64,000 nucleotides of DNA from Hymenolepis diminuta. Lineage: Eukaryota > Platyhelminthes > Cestoda > Cyclophyllidea > Hymenolepididae. The stretch is taken from positions 1,850,573 through 1,914,572 of the forward strand of contig CAADRB010000005.1 of NCBI GenBank assembly GCA_900708905.1, written 5' to 3'. The notes under the pieces are model-generated. The model made no database searches. It saw only the letters and a list, made by a program, of their open reading frames with translations, and was not told where the DNA came from. This document shows, one piece after another, positions 50,873 through 61,607 of this stretch (positions are counted from its first letter, which is position 1; each line of letters starts with the position of its first letter). Both the position numbers and the translations under genes were made by a program.

Positions 50873-53393
50873 ATGTACTAACGCTTTCCCTTCCAATTAA
50901 CTAATTAACCGATAACAAGTGGATGTCCCGCTTATTATACATTTAAGATTTGTAAGCGAACTACAGATAACACTGTTATCCATAAAAATACTCTAGCCAA
51001 GTTCAGATGTTTATATTATGGCATATGATGATAGTATCGCTTTTCCTTAAATTTTTATTTATTTAAATAATACTTTAATATGCATAAATAATTTATTGGC
51101 AATGCCCACACATAATGGACCATATGGTCAATTTATCGGAATAATGCTCCATTTTTGTTTTATTTCACAAAATACGATTAGATAATTCAATTTAGTAATA
51201 CTAATACAATAATTTAGCTGTCAAAATATAATAAATACAAACAGAAACAAATTGAAATTTTTGTGTCTGAAGTAAACGTGAAAATAATATATGCCTTATG
51301 ACCTTGAATTCAGCTGTCACATTGCCATAGAAATAAATTGCGTACAGCCGAAAGGTGATCTGCCAATCAGTAAACGGTCCTGCTCGGTAGATTTGTGCTA
51401 CATAAACTACCCAAAAAGATTCATATGAAATCATGTCATGAAGTTTTTCCATATAACAAGATTGACGAGATAAGCCTCGCATACCTTTAATTTGGAAAAG
51501 CGGCTGATTCGATAAGCTTGGAGCTCATATGAATCAGGATTCTCACGATATCTGGACTCTCACTATCTTAAAATGAGGATATCTTTCTCTGCCTGCATGC
51601 TTTGATGTTTTTCCGTGATTAAGTTTTGAATTTTACTTTGCGACGTAAGATGAATAAATTGATTAAGAGATTGATGAAATCTACGAGTTTTCAGACTCGT
51701 TTTTCACAATTCTATTAACTTCATAAAACTGACACAATTAGTTAAGTAAGGGGTACATGCAAGAGCTTAGATATGCATTTGCGCTTAGATTGTACACAGT
51801 AGTGACATGATATCCTGAGTCATTCAGTAGGAGATCTTGTATAGGAAATACGTGCCCCTGTATTTCAGTTCCTTGTCAGGAGAACATAAAGATGCACAAG
51901 TTTACAAGAACACTGTTGCATAAACACATACTGAATAGGTGTACTTTTCGCGTTTGGAACGCTAGATGCACATTTATCGCGTCAAGTTATATTCTAATCA
52001 GGATCCCATTGTCCTTGCCCTTCTGCAATTCTAGCATGTCATATTACGATATCCGAATTCCATTATTTGAATGGATGGTGTGTTATCGCGTAAATAATTT
52101 TACTCATATTTGCTCCTGATTTATTTATCTTTTGGGGCCATCGAGAACTTATTTTAATCAAGTGTGGACGCTGCATTTCCCCCATTTTACTTAAATGATC
52201 CTCAACTATCAAAAATTTCTTTAAACTATTTGGAATTTTGAATGGATAGAAGAAAATTTTCGTTGATGCCTCATTATAAGCCGGTTAAATCCATTATATA
52301 TCATTTCCCACTTTTCCTGGTGCCCAGTGGAGAGTATTAAGGAGAAACAACTTAGATCGTTGGACAGTATTCTGGAGCCTTTCTTATCAGAAATACAGGT
52401 TCTAACATCTGTCGGGTTCAAAAAGAATTAGCCACCGTGGATGATCATCTGCTTTAATGACTGTAAACCGATGAGTAATAATCTGACTTAGTCGCCGTGT
52501 ACGTTGAAAATTCATTGTTATTCCCCCTTATTGATATTTATTATTCATTCTGAACTAATGCCCAAACAAAATTACAGTCTTCTACTCCTCTCTAGAACTT
52601 CTTGCATGGGAAGAAGAAGTTGTCTACCTGGTACTTGTTGAGATCTATCGCAGGATGTCAGAGACCTTTCTTATTATAGTTATTTTGTATTTCCTTTCCA
52701 GCCGTGCTTGAGGAGCCTGATTACAGAATTCTCAGATATTTCACCGCAGGACTTCTCTTCTGTTGTGAATGTAATTTTTTTGCGGCATCCGTGCTCCTAG
52801 AGTCAGACCATATGATAACTCCCTTATGTCACTTCAGATTTCGTATAACTGACCTGTCCTATTGCCAAATGCATTTCATATACTAATACAATGAGGAATT
52901 TCACTTGAAAGCGTATACTAACATAAGGATTAAAAGACAAGAACTTTTCTTTCTGATCTCATAGAAAAAATAGGTAAAGCCATCCTAGAATGATACCTTT
53001 GATGCGATTTTTCATAGATAAAGGGTAATTTATTCCCTCGATTTTCTACCTCTTGCTCAAGAAATGGGAGAAATAAAGCTTGAGGTAATGGTTAATATAC
53101 TGAAGCTACAAAAGAACATAAATCCTAATAAAACAGCTCCTTATTTATTTATTTCGACAGAAAATCTCAGCAGACGGATCGCAAATGCCAGGTTTTATTC
53201 TTAGAATTATGCTACGGTACGTTAACAAGTGACCAAAAATCTTTCCTCAACAAATGAATCAATACAAAAAATGATCTCTTTATTCATATACAGGCTTTTC
53301 GGAAGAACAAAATGAACATGAAGTAGAGTAAAACGTTAAAATTTAGAGGCAGAGGGCTGATTCTTTCTTAATTTAAGGAAAAGGGGAACATTT
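50873..53393. other. AT-rich intergenic DNA
   Basis: No supported gene. A minus-strand frame at 51201-51482 looks somewhat protein-like but has no motif. The right end is the 3' flank of the PPxY membrane protein gene; a minus-strand AATAAA at 53279-53284 lies about 110 nt past its stop and is its probable poly(A) signal. Confidence 0.55.
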
Positions 53394-55449
53394 TTATCCT
53401 GGATAAGGTGGAGGATTTGTGGGCGCAGTAGGCATTATTTGATCCATGTTAGTCGGGTACTGAAATGAATATGAAGCAGTATTTAGAAATGTGACTTACT
53501 CCGGAGAAAGAGAGCTGCACGTGATAATGGTGTCACTTACTGGTGGTGGCTGTTTAGGTGTGTTCGGGTACTGAAATGAAAATAAGTAGTATATACACAA
53601 CCAAATAAAAAAGACTTCTTGTGTGAAATAATAAGACATACAAATTGCTGCTGTCGTCGATTATCAGGTTCTACAACCCTCTGGACGAATTTCAGTTGGA
53701 AGGAACAGCAGAAGAAAACGATCGAACAAGTAAACAAGAACACCCCGAACATAATCATTGCTATACCTGCCGCATATTTACTAAAAAAGGGAAAAAGCTT
53801 CATATAATAATAATAAACCAATGTGACGGGGCGAGGAGGGTTTAAACAAATAGTTTAGTCATGAAGCTTCGAAAATTAAAATAAATATAATAGTTTCAAA
53901 CATTTTTTTGAGAGTAATCACATCTATGAGAAATGGTTGCCTCTCCATTAACCAGTTTTAACTAACACGGTGGACTACATTGTTAGCTAGGTGTTCCCTG
54001 ATGACTATAGAAGGTGTAACCTCAACGTTATCAGGCGTATACACTGAACGCTACCAGCTTACGCATAACAAATAGAGACCTTTACAATGTTAACGTCTTT
54101 TAATTTGACACATATCTAGAAGAATATTAAAATTGAAACAAACTGACTCTTTACTTGGATTAAAAAAACTTCTGAGTGTTACCTTTTGCCCTTCCTTTAA
54201 TTAAGAAAAAAAGTAAATTACTCTACAAAAAAGGTAGAAGAGAGACGTTGATTAAGAACTTCTATAATTTCTCAGTTGCCCTTTATTGAAGTTCCAGCCA
54301 CTTAGACTCAAGGAAGAGGAAAAAAGAAGGCTTATGACTCAAAGGACGGTTTTTTGTTAACAAAATACATTTACTCATATAGGCTCGAGTATGCGTAAAA
54401 TGATCGGCTGCTTGGTTAGCCAATAATTGCAGTGATGGAGGGTCTTAGAGATCCAGGTGTAAATGTAGGGGACCTATAATCCAATGCATTAGAGATGAAG
54501 CCTGAAACTTTCTCTCCGTTGCAACGAGAATATTCTATAAAGCTTACAAACAAGAACGAATTATTAGATTTCATCTTGAGTGAACACTAACTGACTCTAT
54601 AGTAAAATCATGTAAGCTGCTTAAGATTATGAAAGATCATCCTTCTTTTTTATCCTTCGGGAGTAAAAAAATTAATTGAAGTGGCAAGACTGACCATTCC
54701 AATTAATAAACCTGCGGACAAGAAGTTGATCAGCAATCCAGGTGAAATTGTACGGGCCGAATTCAAGCGAAGCAAGACTTTTCTAATACCCTGACTATGT
54801 TCTCAATGTCTTTTCGATTCCCCCTTTATTAAGCTTAGCTTTCACACGATTTCAGTTGCTTTCTTAAGATGAAAAGTAGCATATTTTTGCATTGCAGTGA
54901 GTTGCTGCTCTTTCCAAAATCATGGTTTTACTAGATTCTCGCTCACCTATTATCATTATTTTAGCTTTAGATTACAGTTTTAGGACAAAAATACCATCTA
55001 ACTCTCCTGGTTCGTGAATAGAACATGGACAGGAAGTTTAATATCAATAGACATAATGAACTGTCTTATATTATGGCAAGAGTTAAGAAAAAATATCACA
55101 ACGACAAAAACTAAATGGGAGAATCATTAAAAAGTCCAAAAGTACAAAAGAAAATCTTCAAATGAAAGAAAGATAAATAATTGATTAGTCTTAGCCGCAA
55201 ATATCTCCAAAGAAATGTATGTGAGAGAAAACTAACAAAACATAAGCGAATTAAAAATTACCTTTGTCCTGACACATATGCACTGAAATCTTCGAAACTA
55301 TGATCCCATGCGCTGTTATTTCGAGCAGCTAGAATAGCTCCTCCAATGATAAGATTGAGACTAACAAATAGAGCACAACATGCGACAATTTTGTAAATTT
55401 TGATGTGAGTTTGAACATAATCTAGAACAAAACCTCGAACTCGACTCAT
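53394..55449 (-). CDS. Two-pass membrane protein with PPxY tail (paralogue 1, 4 exons)
   Basis: Exons in coding order are 55449-55262, 53780-53642, 53570-53541 and 53459-53394, with good GT/AG sites. They join in phase to a 140-residue protein. Residues 1-20 are basic. TM1 is about 21-41 (IVACCALFVSLNLIIGGAILA). A short loop follows with a possible N-glycosylation site (NNS at 44-46). TM2 is about 66-89 (AAGIAMIMFGVFLFTCSIVF and on). The 45-50 residue tail is proline-rich. Exon 3 is a 30-nt microexon (YPNTPKQPPP), and joining it to exon 4 (YPTNMD...) creates a PPPY motif. A second PPPY lies at the C-terminus (NPPPYPG). PPxY motifs bind WW domains such as those of Nedd4-type E3 ligases (established), so a role in recruiting such proteins at a membrane is inferred. 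I do not recognise the family. A paralogue lies at 61.3 kb. Confidence 0.8.
53925..54070 (-). repeat. Degraded SINE copy inside intron 1 of paralogue 1
   Basis: The sequence ATGAGAAATGGTTGCCTCTCC, then TTAACCAGTTTTAACTAAC and TTAGCTAGGTGTTCCC follows the SINE body order. The head is poorly preserved. Confidence 0.35.
54770..54895 (+). repeat. Interspersed repeat C, copy 3
   Basis: It carries AGACTTTTCTAATACCCTGAC, TCTCAATGTCTTTTCGATTCC, and CGATTTCAGTTGCTTTCTTA in the same order as the copies at 16.0 and 27.5 kb. It lies in intron 1 of the PPxY gene on the opposite strand to the gene. A weaker relative may lie near 59085-59190. Confidence 0.6.
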
Positions 55450-55475
55450 TTTCGTCCACTGAAATACCAAAAGTT
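55450..55475 (-). promoter_or_regulatory. Splice acceptor 9 nt before the start codon
   Basis: The minus strand reads TTTTGGTATTTCAG|TGGACGAAAATG, with the AG at 55460-55459 and the start ATG at 55449. A pyrimidine-containing acceptor this close to the start implies a separate noncoding first exon or spliced-leader addition. Confidence 0.55.
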
Positions 55476-57208
55476 AATATAATATAAAAATTAAATCGAT
55501 ATCAGTACATGACAGTTTGTACCTAAGTAAGAAGGGCTTTCTTAAACTTGAAACAAATGTATAAACATAACCAGAAATTATGCCAAGTCATTAATAAAAA
55601 ATTAAACTGATTTAATACAGAAAAGGTATGATTTAAAACGCGCAACAAAGTTGGCCCAGACGTATGTACGTCTTAAGTATATCTGATGAATTGAATAAAC
55701 GAAAGGGGTCATGACTATAAAAATCACTAAAACATATAAGAGCAATCTCTTATAGAAATTTTATTTAATATACTTTTAAAACATATTTCTTTAACGAAAT
55801 ATAAAGTTAATGGCGTAATTGATTGCATGTAGTCATGATATATATTTTGTTAACTTCTCCGCATTGATTTTGTTTACTTCTATTTCTATCAGCCGTTTAT
55901 GATATTGAATTTATTTTTAAAACCATATGCCCTAACTGTGTAATTAAAATATGAAATAATCAAGTTATTATATAAAGTTCTCACTCGATAGCTTTGAATT
56001 CCTTAGCCCGAGAAGTATATATCAACAAGCGTAACTTATTGAAATAAATAGCTCCTCTCTACCACATCTGATTTGAGCATATTTTTATTGTAGGAAGCAT
56101 CTAAATCGAACTGCTTTATAAAAATTTCCCAATTTCTGAATTTATAGTCGAACAAATATTTCCGTTAATTATATTAGCATCACACAATAGCTATAATTCT
56201 TAACATACCAATCGTGCATAGTTCCAAAATTTATTGGCGATAAACTTGCATCACCTAAAATTGTAAAGTATCAACCAAGATAGAAAAATCTCCGCAAGTA
56301 TTAAGCTAACAATAACCCCTACAGGCATTTTAAGTGTAGATTAGGTTTCTACTAGCTTTTGTATCCAACCATGATCTCCATTGGGTGGGAAAATGCATAG
56401 AGTGTGTTATAGTCCGAATAGCTCACCAATCATACTTCATTGTTCAATCCCCCACTAATGACTGATATCTTTACGGCCGACGTTAATAGTAGGTACCCGA
56501 TGACGGATTATTATTCGTAAAACTGGAAGTTATGCGAGGTCTATTCATGGCACCTTTCTAGATTGATGAGCTTTATAAGACGCAATTTGAAGTGAAAACA
56601 GGACAAACTTGTGTATTAATAAAGAGCTCCTTTACATTTATCTTCTTAGATACAAAATTTTCAACGAGATTTCAAGTTAAATAAATTTGTGAGTTCTAAT
56701 AGATCATAGCACTTAATGTCAAACACCTTCCCAGGCTATTAGAGGAGAGGGCGTGAACAAAATTTAATCAGTTGGCTGATAAATTATGTACATAACGGAC
56801 ATTAACCCACTCCGTAACCTTAGAATCAATAAGTGTTATTTGGAGTCTGGAACATTACTAGCTAATATGATAAAATCTATCCCCGTTGTACCAATATCTG
56901 TGTATCATTGCAATCAGATTATTAGAATTTTCCCCAGATTATTTCCTGCGGCTTTCCCAATAAAAATAGCCTTTGTTCACTGGAAAGGCTATATAGAAAT
57001 CAAATTACATGGCTAAACTTTCTGTCACATTAGTTATTGTCTTGGCTAACTTCAAATCGTTCATCTAATACGTTATCGATTTGTGCAATTTATCAATTAA
57101 AAATATTTATATAGAAATACAAAGAGTACATAAGCACCGTTTAGCATTAAATGATCTATGATCAATTTGATTTAAAATTAATATATAGGAAAGGAGGTAG
57201 ATAGTATG
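55476..57208. other. AT-rich intergenic DNA
   Basis: The 5' flank of the PPxY gene paralogue 1. No exon, RNA or clear repeat is visible. Confidence 0.5.
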
Positions 57209-57512
57209 TGCTATAGCCAGCAGATGTATACCATCACCTAGCGATTAGAAATAATTGACTAGCGATGAGATCTTCACTACAGTGTCCACAGGCGGTCCCA
57301 CTATGTGTTTGCGTGTTTGCACATAGATACCTAAACAAATGTCGATCATCATGCCGAGACACCGACGACGAGACATGACTGACGTCTAACAAAGAAATGT
57401 TTCCTACACAAACCTAATTTAGTATTTAATAAATTGGGGTGGCTTGTCTGCCACCTCCGAACTGATCTGACGACATGAGTGAATTAATTTATTCCATCTA
57501 TTCGATCGATAG
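57209..57512 (+). repeat. Repeat B, LTR-like, copy 2
   Basis: It begins TGCTATAGCCAGCAGATG and includes CGACGAGACATGACTGACGTC, CTAATTTAGTATTTAATAAA, TTGGGGTGGCTTGTCTGCC and CTTATTCC-like TTTATTCCATCTATTCGA. It has about 50 bp in the middle (CAGGCGGTCCC and on) that copy 1 lacks. Similarity to copy 1 stops just after ATTCGA, which marks the probable repeat end. Confidence 0.65.
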
Positions 57513-57949
57513 AATGCTTACTACAGTATGCTTACTTGGACTTATTTACTTACTTACTGAGAGTATATGTCGCATGTTCTGTTAATAAAACAATTGAGTT
57601 AGGACTGCATATTGTTGGTAACATTATTCCTGAACTTATCGCGCGGTAAGATAACAAAAGGCTTTTCATTTTTGAGTGTAATAAGTACTGTAGAATCGGA
57701 AAACGACAAGTTGCAAATACTACTTTTCATGCAAAGCCCTTTACGGTTACTTTAATGAACCATGTGGTAATTAAAACTGAGTCCCAATGAGCTGAAAAAG
57801 TGTAACGTTTTTAAAAATGTAGTTACGCAAAATCATATACCAACCCGATACATATCCATTCCAATCAACTAATGAAGAATAACTCAAAATGGTACAATTA
57901 TGCTCATATGAAGGTGAATCAATATCGACAACGCGGATAAACCATTAAG

Positions 57950-58140
57950 AACGTTGCCACCAATGAAGTGGAAGTAAGCTAAGCTCGAAACCTCGCCGGC
58001 TCCATAAGAAGGTACTTGCCAGCAAGCTGGCCAGCGTGGGCGTACAGTGGACCAATAAGGAAATTGGATCTGAGATATACTCAGCTACTATTCCATACTG
58101 CTTTAGGAGAATGAAGAGATTGTGGCAAGGTCTACAGATT
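57950..58140. other. GC-richer patch of unknown origin
   Basis: A short segment around GAAACCTCGCCGGCTCC and AGCAAGCTGGCCAGCG that differs in composition from its AT-rich flanks. Its frames contain stops. It could be an old mobile-element fragment, but I see no match within the window. Confidence 0.25.
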
Positions 58141-59411
58141 TGACTTCCACATTTGTTCCGAATATTAACTTATCATTCCGCTTGATTAAATCTGCCTAAA
58201 TAATATGCTTTGCAAATTAAAATAAACATCTTTACCTCTCTTCCTTAATTTGAGTCAACTCTAACCTAGTAATATCGCGGAATAGCTAGATAAAATCAGC
58301 AGAAACTAGGCATTTAATATTACACAACATGTCCATCATTGACAAATGTACTCTTAAAGTTTCACCTTTTAATATGGACAATGCACATTAGGATAAAACT
58401 CGCATGTATTTTATCATTGCCTGTAGTCGACGTCTGGAAACTTTGTCCACCAAATCAATTATACCAGTGAAAATACTCTTCGGATTGTTTGACACAAAGA
58501 TTTTCGTTTGAGGGTAATTAAAAAATCTATGTGATCTAAATTTATCACTTCTCCATCATACTATCCATGGTGAAGTCAAGTTTATCCGGCTCAATTATAA
58601 ATGTTGATCTTTCAATGCTAGGTGACGAAATAAAGTAATTTCTTAAATATACGCGAGCCAGGAATAACTAAATTTTCCGAAAAGAAGTACTCCGCTATTC
58701 ATTAAATTCATTTTGCAGTTGCACCTATTAGTCATGGATGCAAGAATATACAAATAAATTAGAATGGCATAAGCGGTAGATGAGCTTTCAGTGATAAACT
58801 TCTTTTAACACATGCCGACGAGAGTATTATTGACTTTCCTTGCCATATATAGTATACCTAATCAGTTGCAGTCGACTAAATATAATGGAATGTAATCGTG
58901 TAAAGACAAACGTTACAAAGTGGACAGTCATTCAGGTGAATAAACGATTCACCAATCGGCGAATATCTAGGACAAGAAATCACCTGAAAACTCGGGGATG
59001 GGATCATGAAAATAGAGCTGCAAAACATCTGGAAATTACAGAGTGCATTACGGGAGAGTAGACAACCTGGTACCTCCAGAATTCAAACAAAGTAAGAGTC
59101 CTGACTTAATAATGTATTCCTAATCGACTCTCAGTTCCACCTCTCACTGGACTGTCTTGTTATTTCACGCGTTCAGATGCTGACTTCGGAAGGATTTCTT
59201 GTGTATTGACGTGAGTAATAGTAAAATTAATCCAAGTTGAAATTTTGAGTGAACACGGCTCAGTAAACTCTGCTCAATTAAAACATTTTAGGCGGTTTCA
59301 AAGCTGGTGGTATTAGCTTATATTGGTTAAACAATCTCCTAAAATGAGAGTGAGAGTGGTGAAACTACCTATTCTTTAAACTCACAATTTCAGTTATTGG
59401 TTTTCTTTGGG

Positions 59412-59642
59412 TATCAGACAGCCTAGGGCTGGATCGTGAAATACGCGGCCATGAAGCTACAGGGAAATTTAAATCTCCGTGTAAATCAGTCCGATCGCTC
59501 CAGTTGTCATGGAAACTATTCTCCAACAAAAGTGGACTTCTCAGATATCCTGAAGATGTTAAGGGCAGAAGCGCAAATTGCAACTGGAGTTCCAGAGGCA
59601 TCAATATTTTACCTTCCTCCCTATTTTGTAACTAATTTTTAA
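59412..59642 (+). CDS. Orphan open frame, possible last exon
   Basis: The frame opens at a TAG that could be a splice acceptor (CAGACAGCCTAG|GGCTGG, AG near 59429). It runs to a stop at 59640-59642, encoding about 70 residues that include KYAAMKLQGNLNLRV and EASIFYLPPYF. The base composition is higher in GC than the flanks. I recognise no domain. The opposite strand is also open (59365-59604), a warning that this may be composition rather than coding. Confidence 0.25.
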
Positions 59643-60220
59643 AGGCATGCATCTTTATCTGTAATACGAACAATAACCGATCATTTTTTGTTAATCAAAT
59701 GGACATAATGAAAATAAATTGTCAGATAACAGTGAAATTGTTGACGTCACTTATAAAATTGAATATTGAAATTTCATACCATAAGAAGGACATGTTATAT
59801 TTTCTAACTTAAATTAAAGTATCTTTTTAGCATGAATATAATCATGAACATTTTTCACAAGACGATTGAATGTATTATGCAATCGATAGATTTTTTATTT
59901 CTTCTAAGAGGAGAGGTCTGTATTGGTGCATTGTTGTGAACCTCTCCTGTCCTACGATATTAATCAGTGGACGATATTAATCAAAGATCTATAAAAATAA
60001 ACCTGACTTAACGTCCTTGTGATCAGAGATTGATTTCATTTTTGACAGTGAAAATGTAGAAAACCAGTTTCGTACAAATTGACGGTTAGGAATTACCTAT
60101 TTAGAAGGATAGGCCCTAGATTACAGAGGGACTAATGTTGGAAAGTGATGGATTGAGCTATTATCCTTTCCAAATATACGAGCTTGGCTTCCAAACGACA
60201 TACTATTTTATTACGGAAAG

Positions 60221-60528
60221 TGTTATAATCCGCCCTTCTCTGTAGAATACAGTAACCGACTCTTAATTTCCCCAAAAAATTACACTAGTTACAAACACGT
60301 CCCGACAACTACACACAATACAAAACGACCCAAACCACCATATCAACGCAAGACGCTCGATTTCGTATCGATAGGTCGATTTATATTATGCACCATTTAC
60401 AACCGTAATGTAAATAAATTCGTTTGAACGAAAGGGAATTAAAAGGAGCATGAATAAGGAGGTGGAAAATAAAGGATCTTACATTTAAGAATTATTTTAG
60501 GAAAAATATTATCTTCTTATACGTAATA
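60221..60528 (-). repeat. Solo LTR (gypsy family) with GAAAG target duplication
   Basis: A 308-bp LTR in reverse orientation. The plus strand starts TGTTATAATCCGCCC and ends TTATACGTAATA, with the terminal CA decayed to TA. It is flanked by perfect 5-bp repeats, GAAAG at 60216-60220 and at 60529-60533. Internally it is nearly identical to the 49433 copy over CAACGCAAGACGCTCG and CGTATCGATAGGTCG. Confidence 0.9.
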
Positions 60529-61261
60529 GAAAGAACAGAGGGGAATTACCGCATAAATAGTAAACTGAAATTATGATTCTGCGGGAAAGCAAAATTTAAT
60601 ATATAACTGTTAAATAAGGGGAAAAATCGATAAACTACTTGAGGATCATGGGCTGAGTCATAAACTGAACGAAATAAGTGGAAAGAACTAGTAAAAATCG
60701 ATAACTAAGAGAGTATATTATTCCCTCTCAGAAATAATAAAATCGAATACTATTCCTTGCTGATAAACGAAGAACGATTTGAATACTGAACTTGTTTATT
60801 GAGCAAGGAATGAGATAAAAACTTGCGACATTTAGTGGACCCATTTCTGCTTCATTTGAATTTTGTGAATTTAAAACCGTTGTCTTTGCAATAGCTCTAT
60901 AAAGCGAGTGACGATATATTATCGATTGCACCTAAGGTGTGAACACTAGTAAGCACTTTTTTCAATTATATTAATTTGATACAAAAGACCGGTAAATGTT
61001 GCTTTACCATCTTATTACAAATGCTATGAGTTGCACTTTATATGCGTGATTTACTTACAGATAGTGGAATTTTGTCAATGGAATTTTGTTGATCGTTTAA
61101 TTCCACAAACAACTTAAAGGGATCCAGCACTTTCAGAAACAAATTTTTGTATACGATAGCGTACTTGCAATGACATATTTTTACTAATGATGAAAATATT
61201 ACAGTATTCCGTATGTTAAGATATAGGACATAAAAATAGGCTGTCATATCTTAGTTGAACT

Positions 61262-61607
61262 TCACTCCTTGTACGGTGGAGGGGGAACTGAAATAGGTGC
61301 ACTGGGAAGATAATATGCTGGTGGAGGCTGTATATGGTTGTCATTGACAGGATACTGAAATAAGGAACAAGTAATATTAATAAACCCAAGGAGAGATGGG
61401 CACTGACACAGTGTAACACTTACGGGAACCTGTGTAGGGGGCTGTATCGGTGGCATCTGAGGATCTATTTGGTGGTTGGTTTGATTACTGCCTGGCTGTA
61501 CAGCTCTCTCGACATACTTCATTTGGAATGCGAAGCAGAATGAGATGAGGGAAAAGACGAAAAAGAATACTCCAACAAGTATCATTGCTATTCCACCTGC
61601 GTATCGA
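61262..61607 (-). CDS. Two-pass membrane protein with PPxY tail (paralogue 2, 3' exons)
   Basis: Two exons in coding order, 61607-61424 and 61354-61262, are separated by a 69-nt intron. The first starts in phase 2 after a TTTTTCCTCCAG acceptor and encodes RYAGGIAMILVGVFFFVFSL, a membrane segment aligning with TM2 of paralogue 1 (KYAAGIAMIMFGVFLFTCS). It then runs through FQMKYVERAVQP (compare FQLKFVQRVVEP) and into a proline-rich tail. The last exon starts YPVND, like the YP-starting tail exons of paralogue 1. It contains PPPAY and ends VPPPPYKE, giving two PPxY motifs. Paralogue 1 has an extra intron in this tail. The first exon (N-terminus and TM1) is not visible in 61.6-64 kb and probably lies beyond the window. 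Function is unknown; WW-domain binding is inferred. Confidence 0.8.

Noticed and set aside
51201..51482. A 93-codon minus-strand frame between the LTRs and the PPxY gene
   Set aside because: No motif, no related sequence elsewhere in the window, and the end of the frame is low-complexity.
57209..57512. Hammerhead ribozyme in repeat B (a CTGACGA core-like word near 57468)
   Set aside because: The matching GAAA and flanking helices are not at workable distances, so the fold is not supported.
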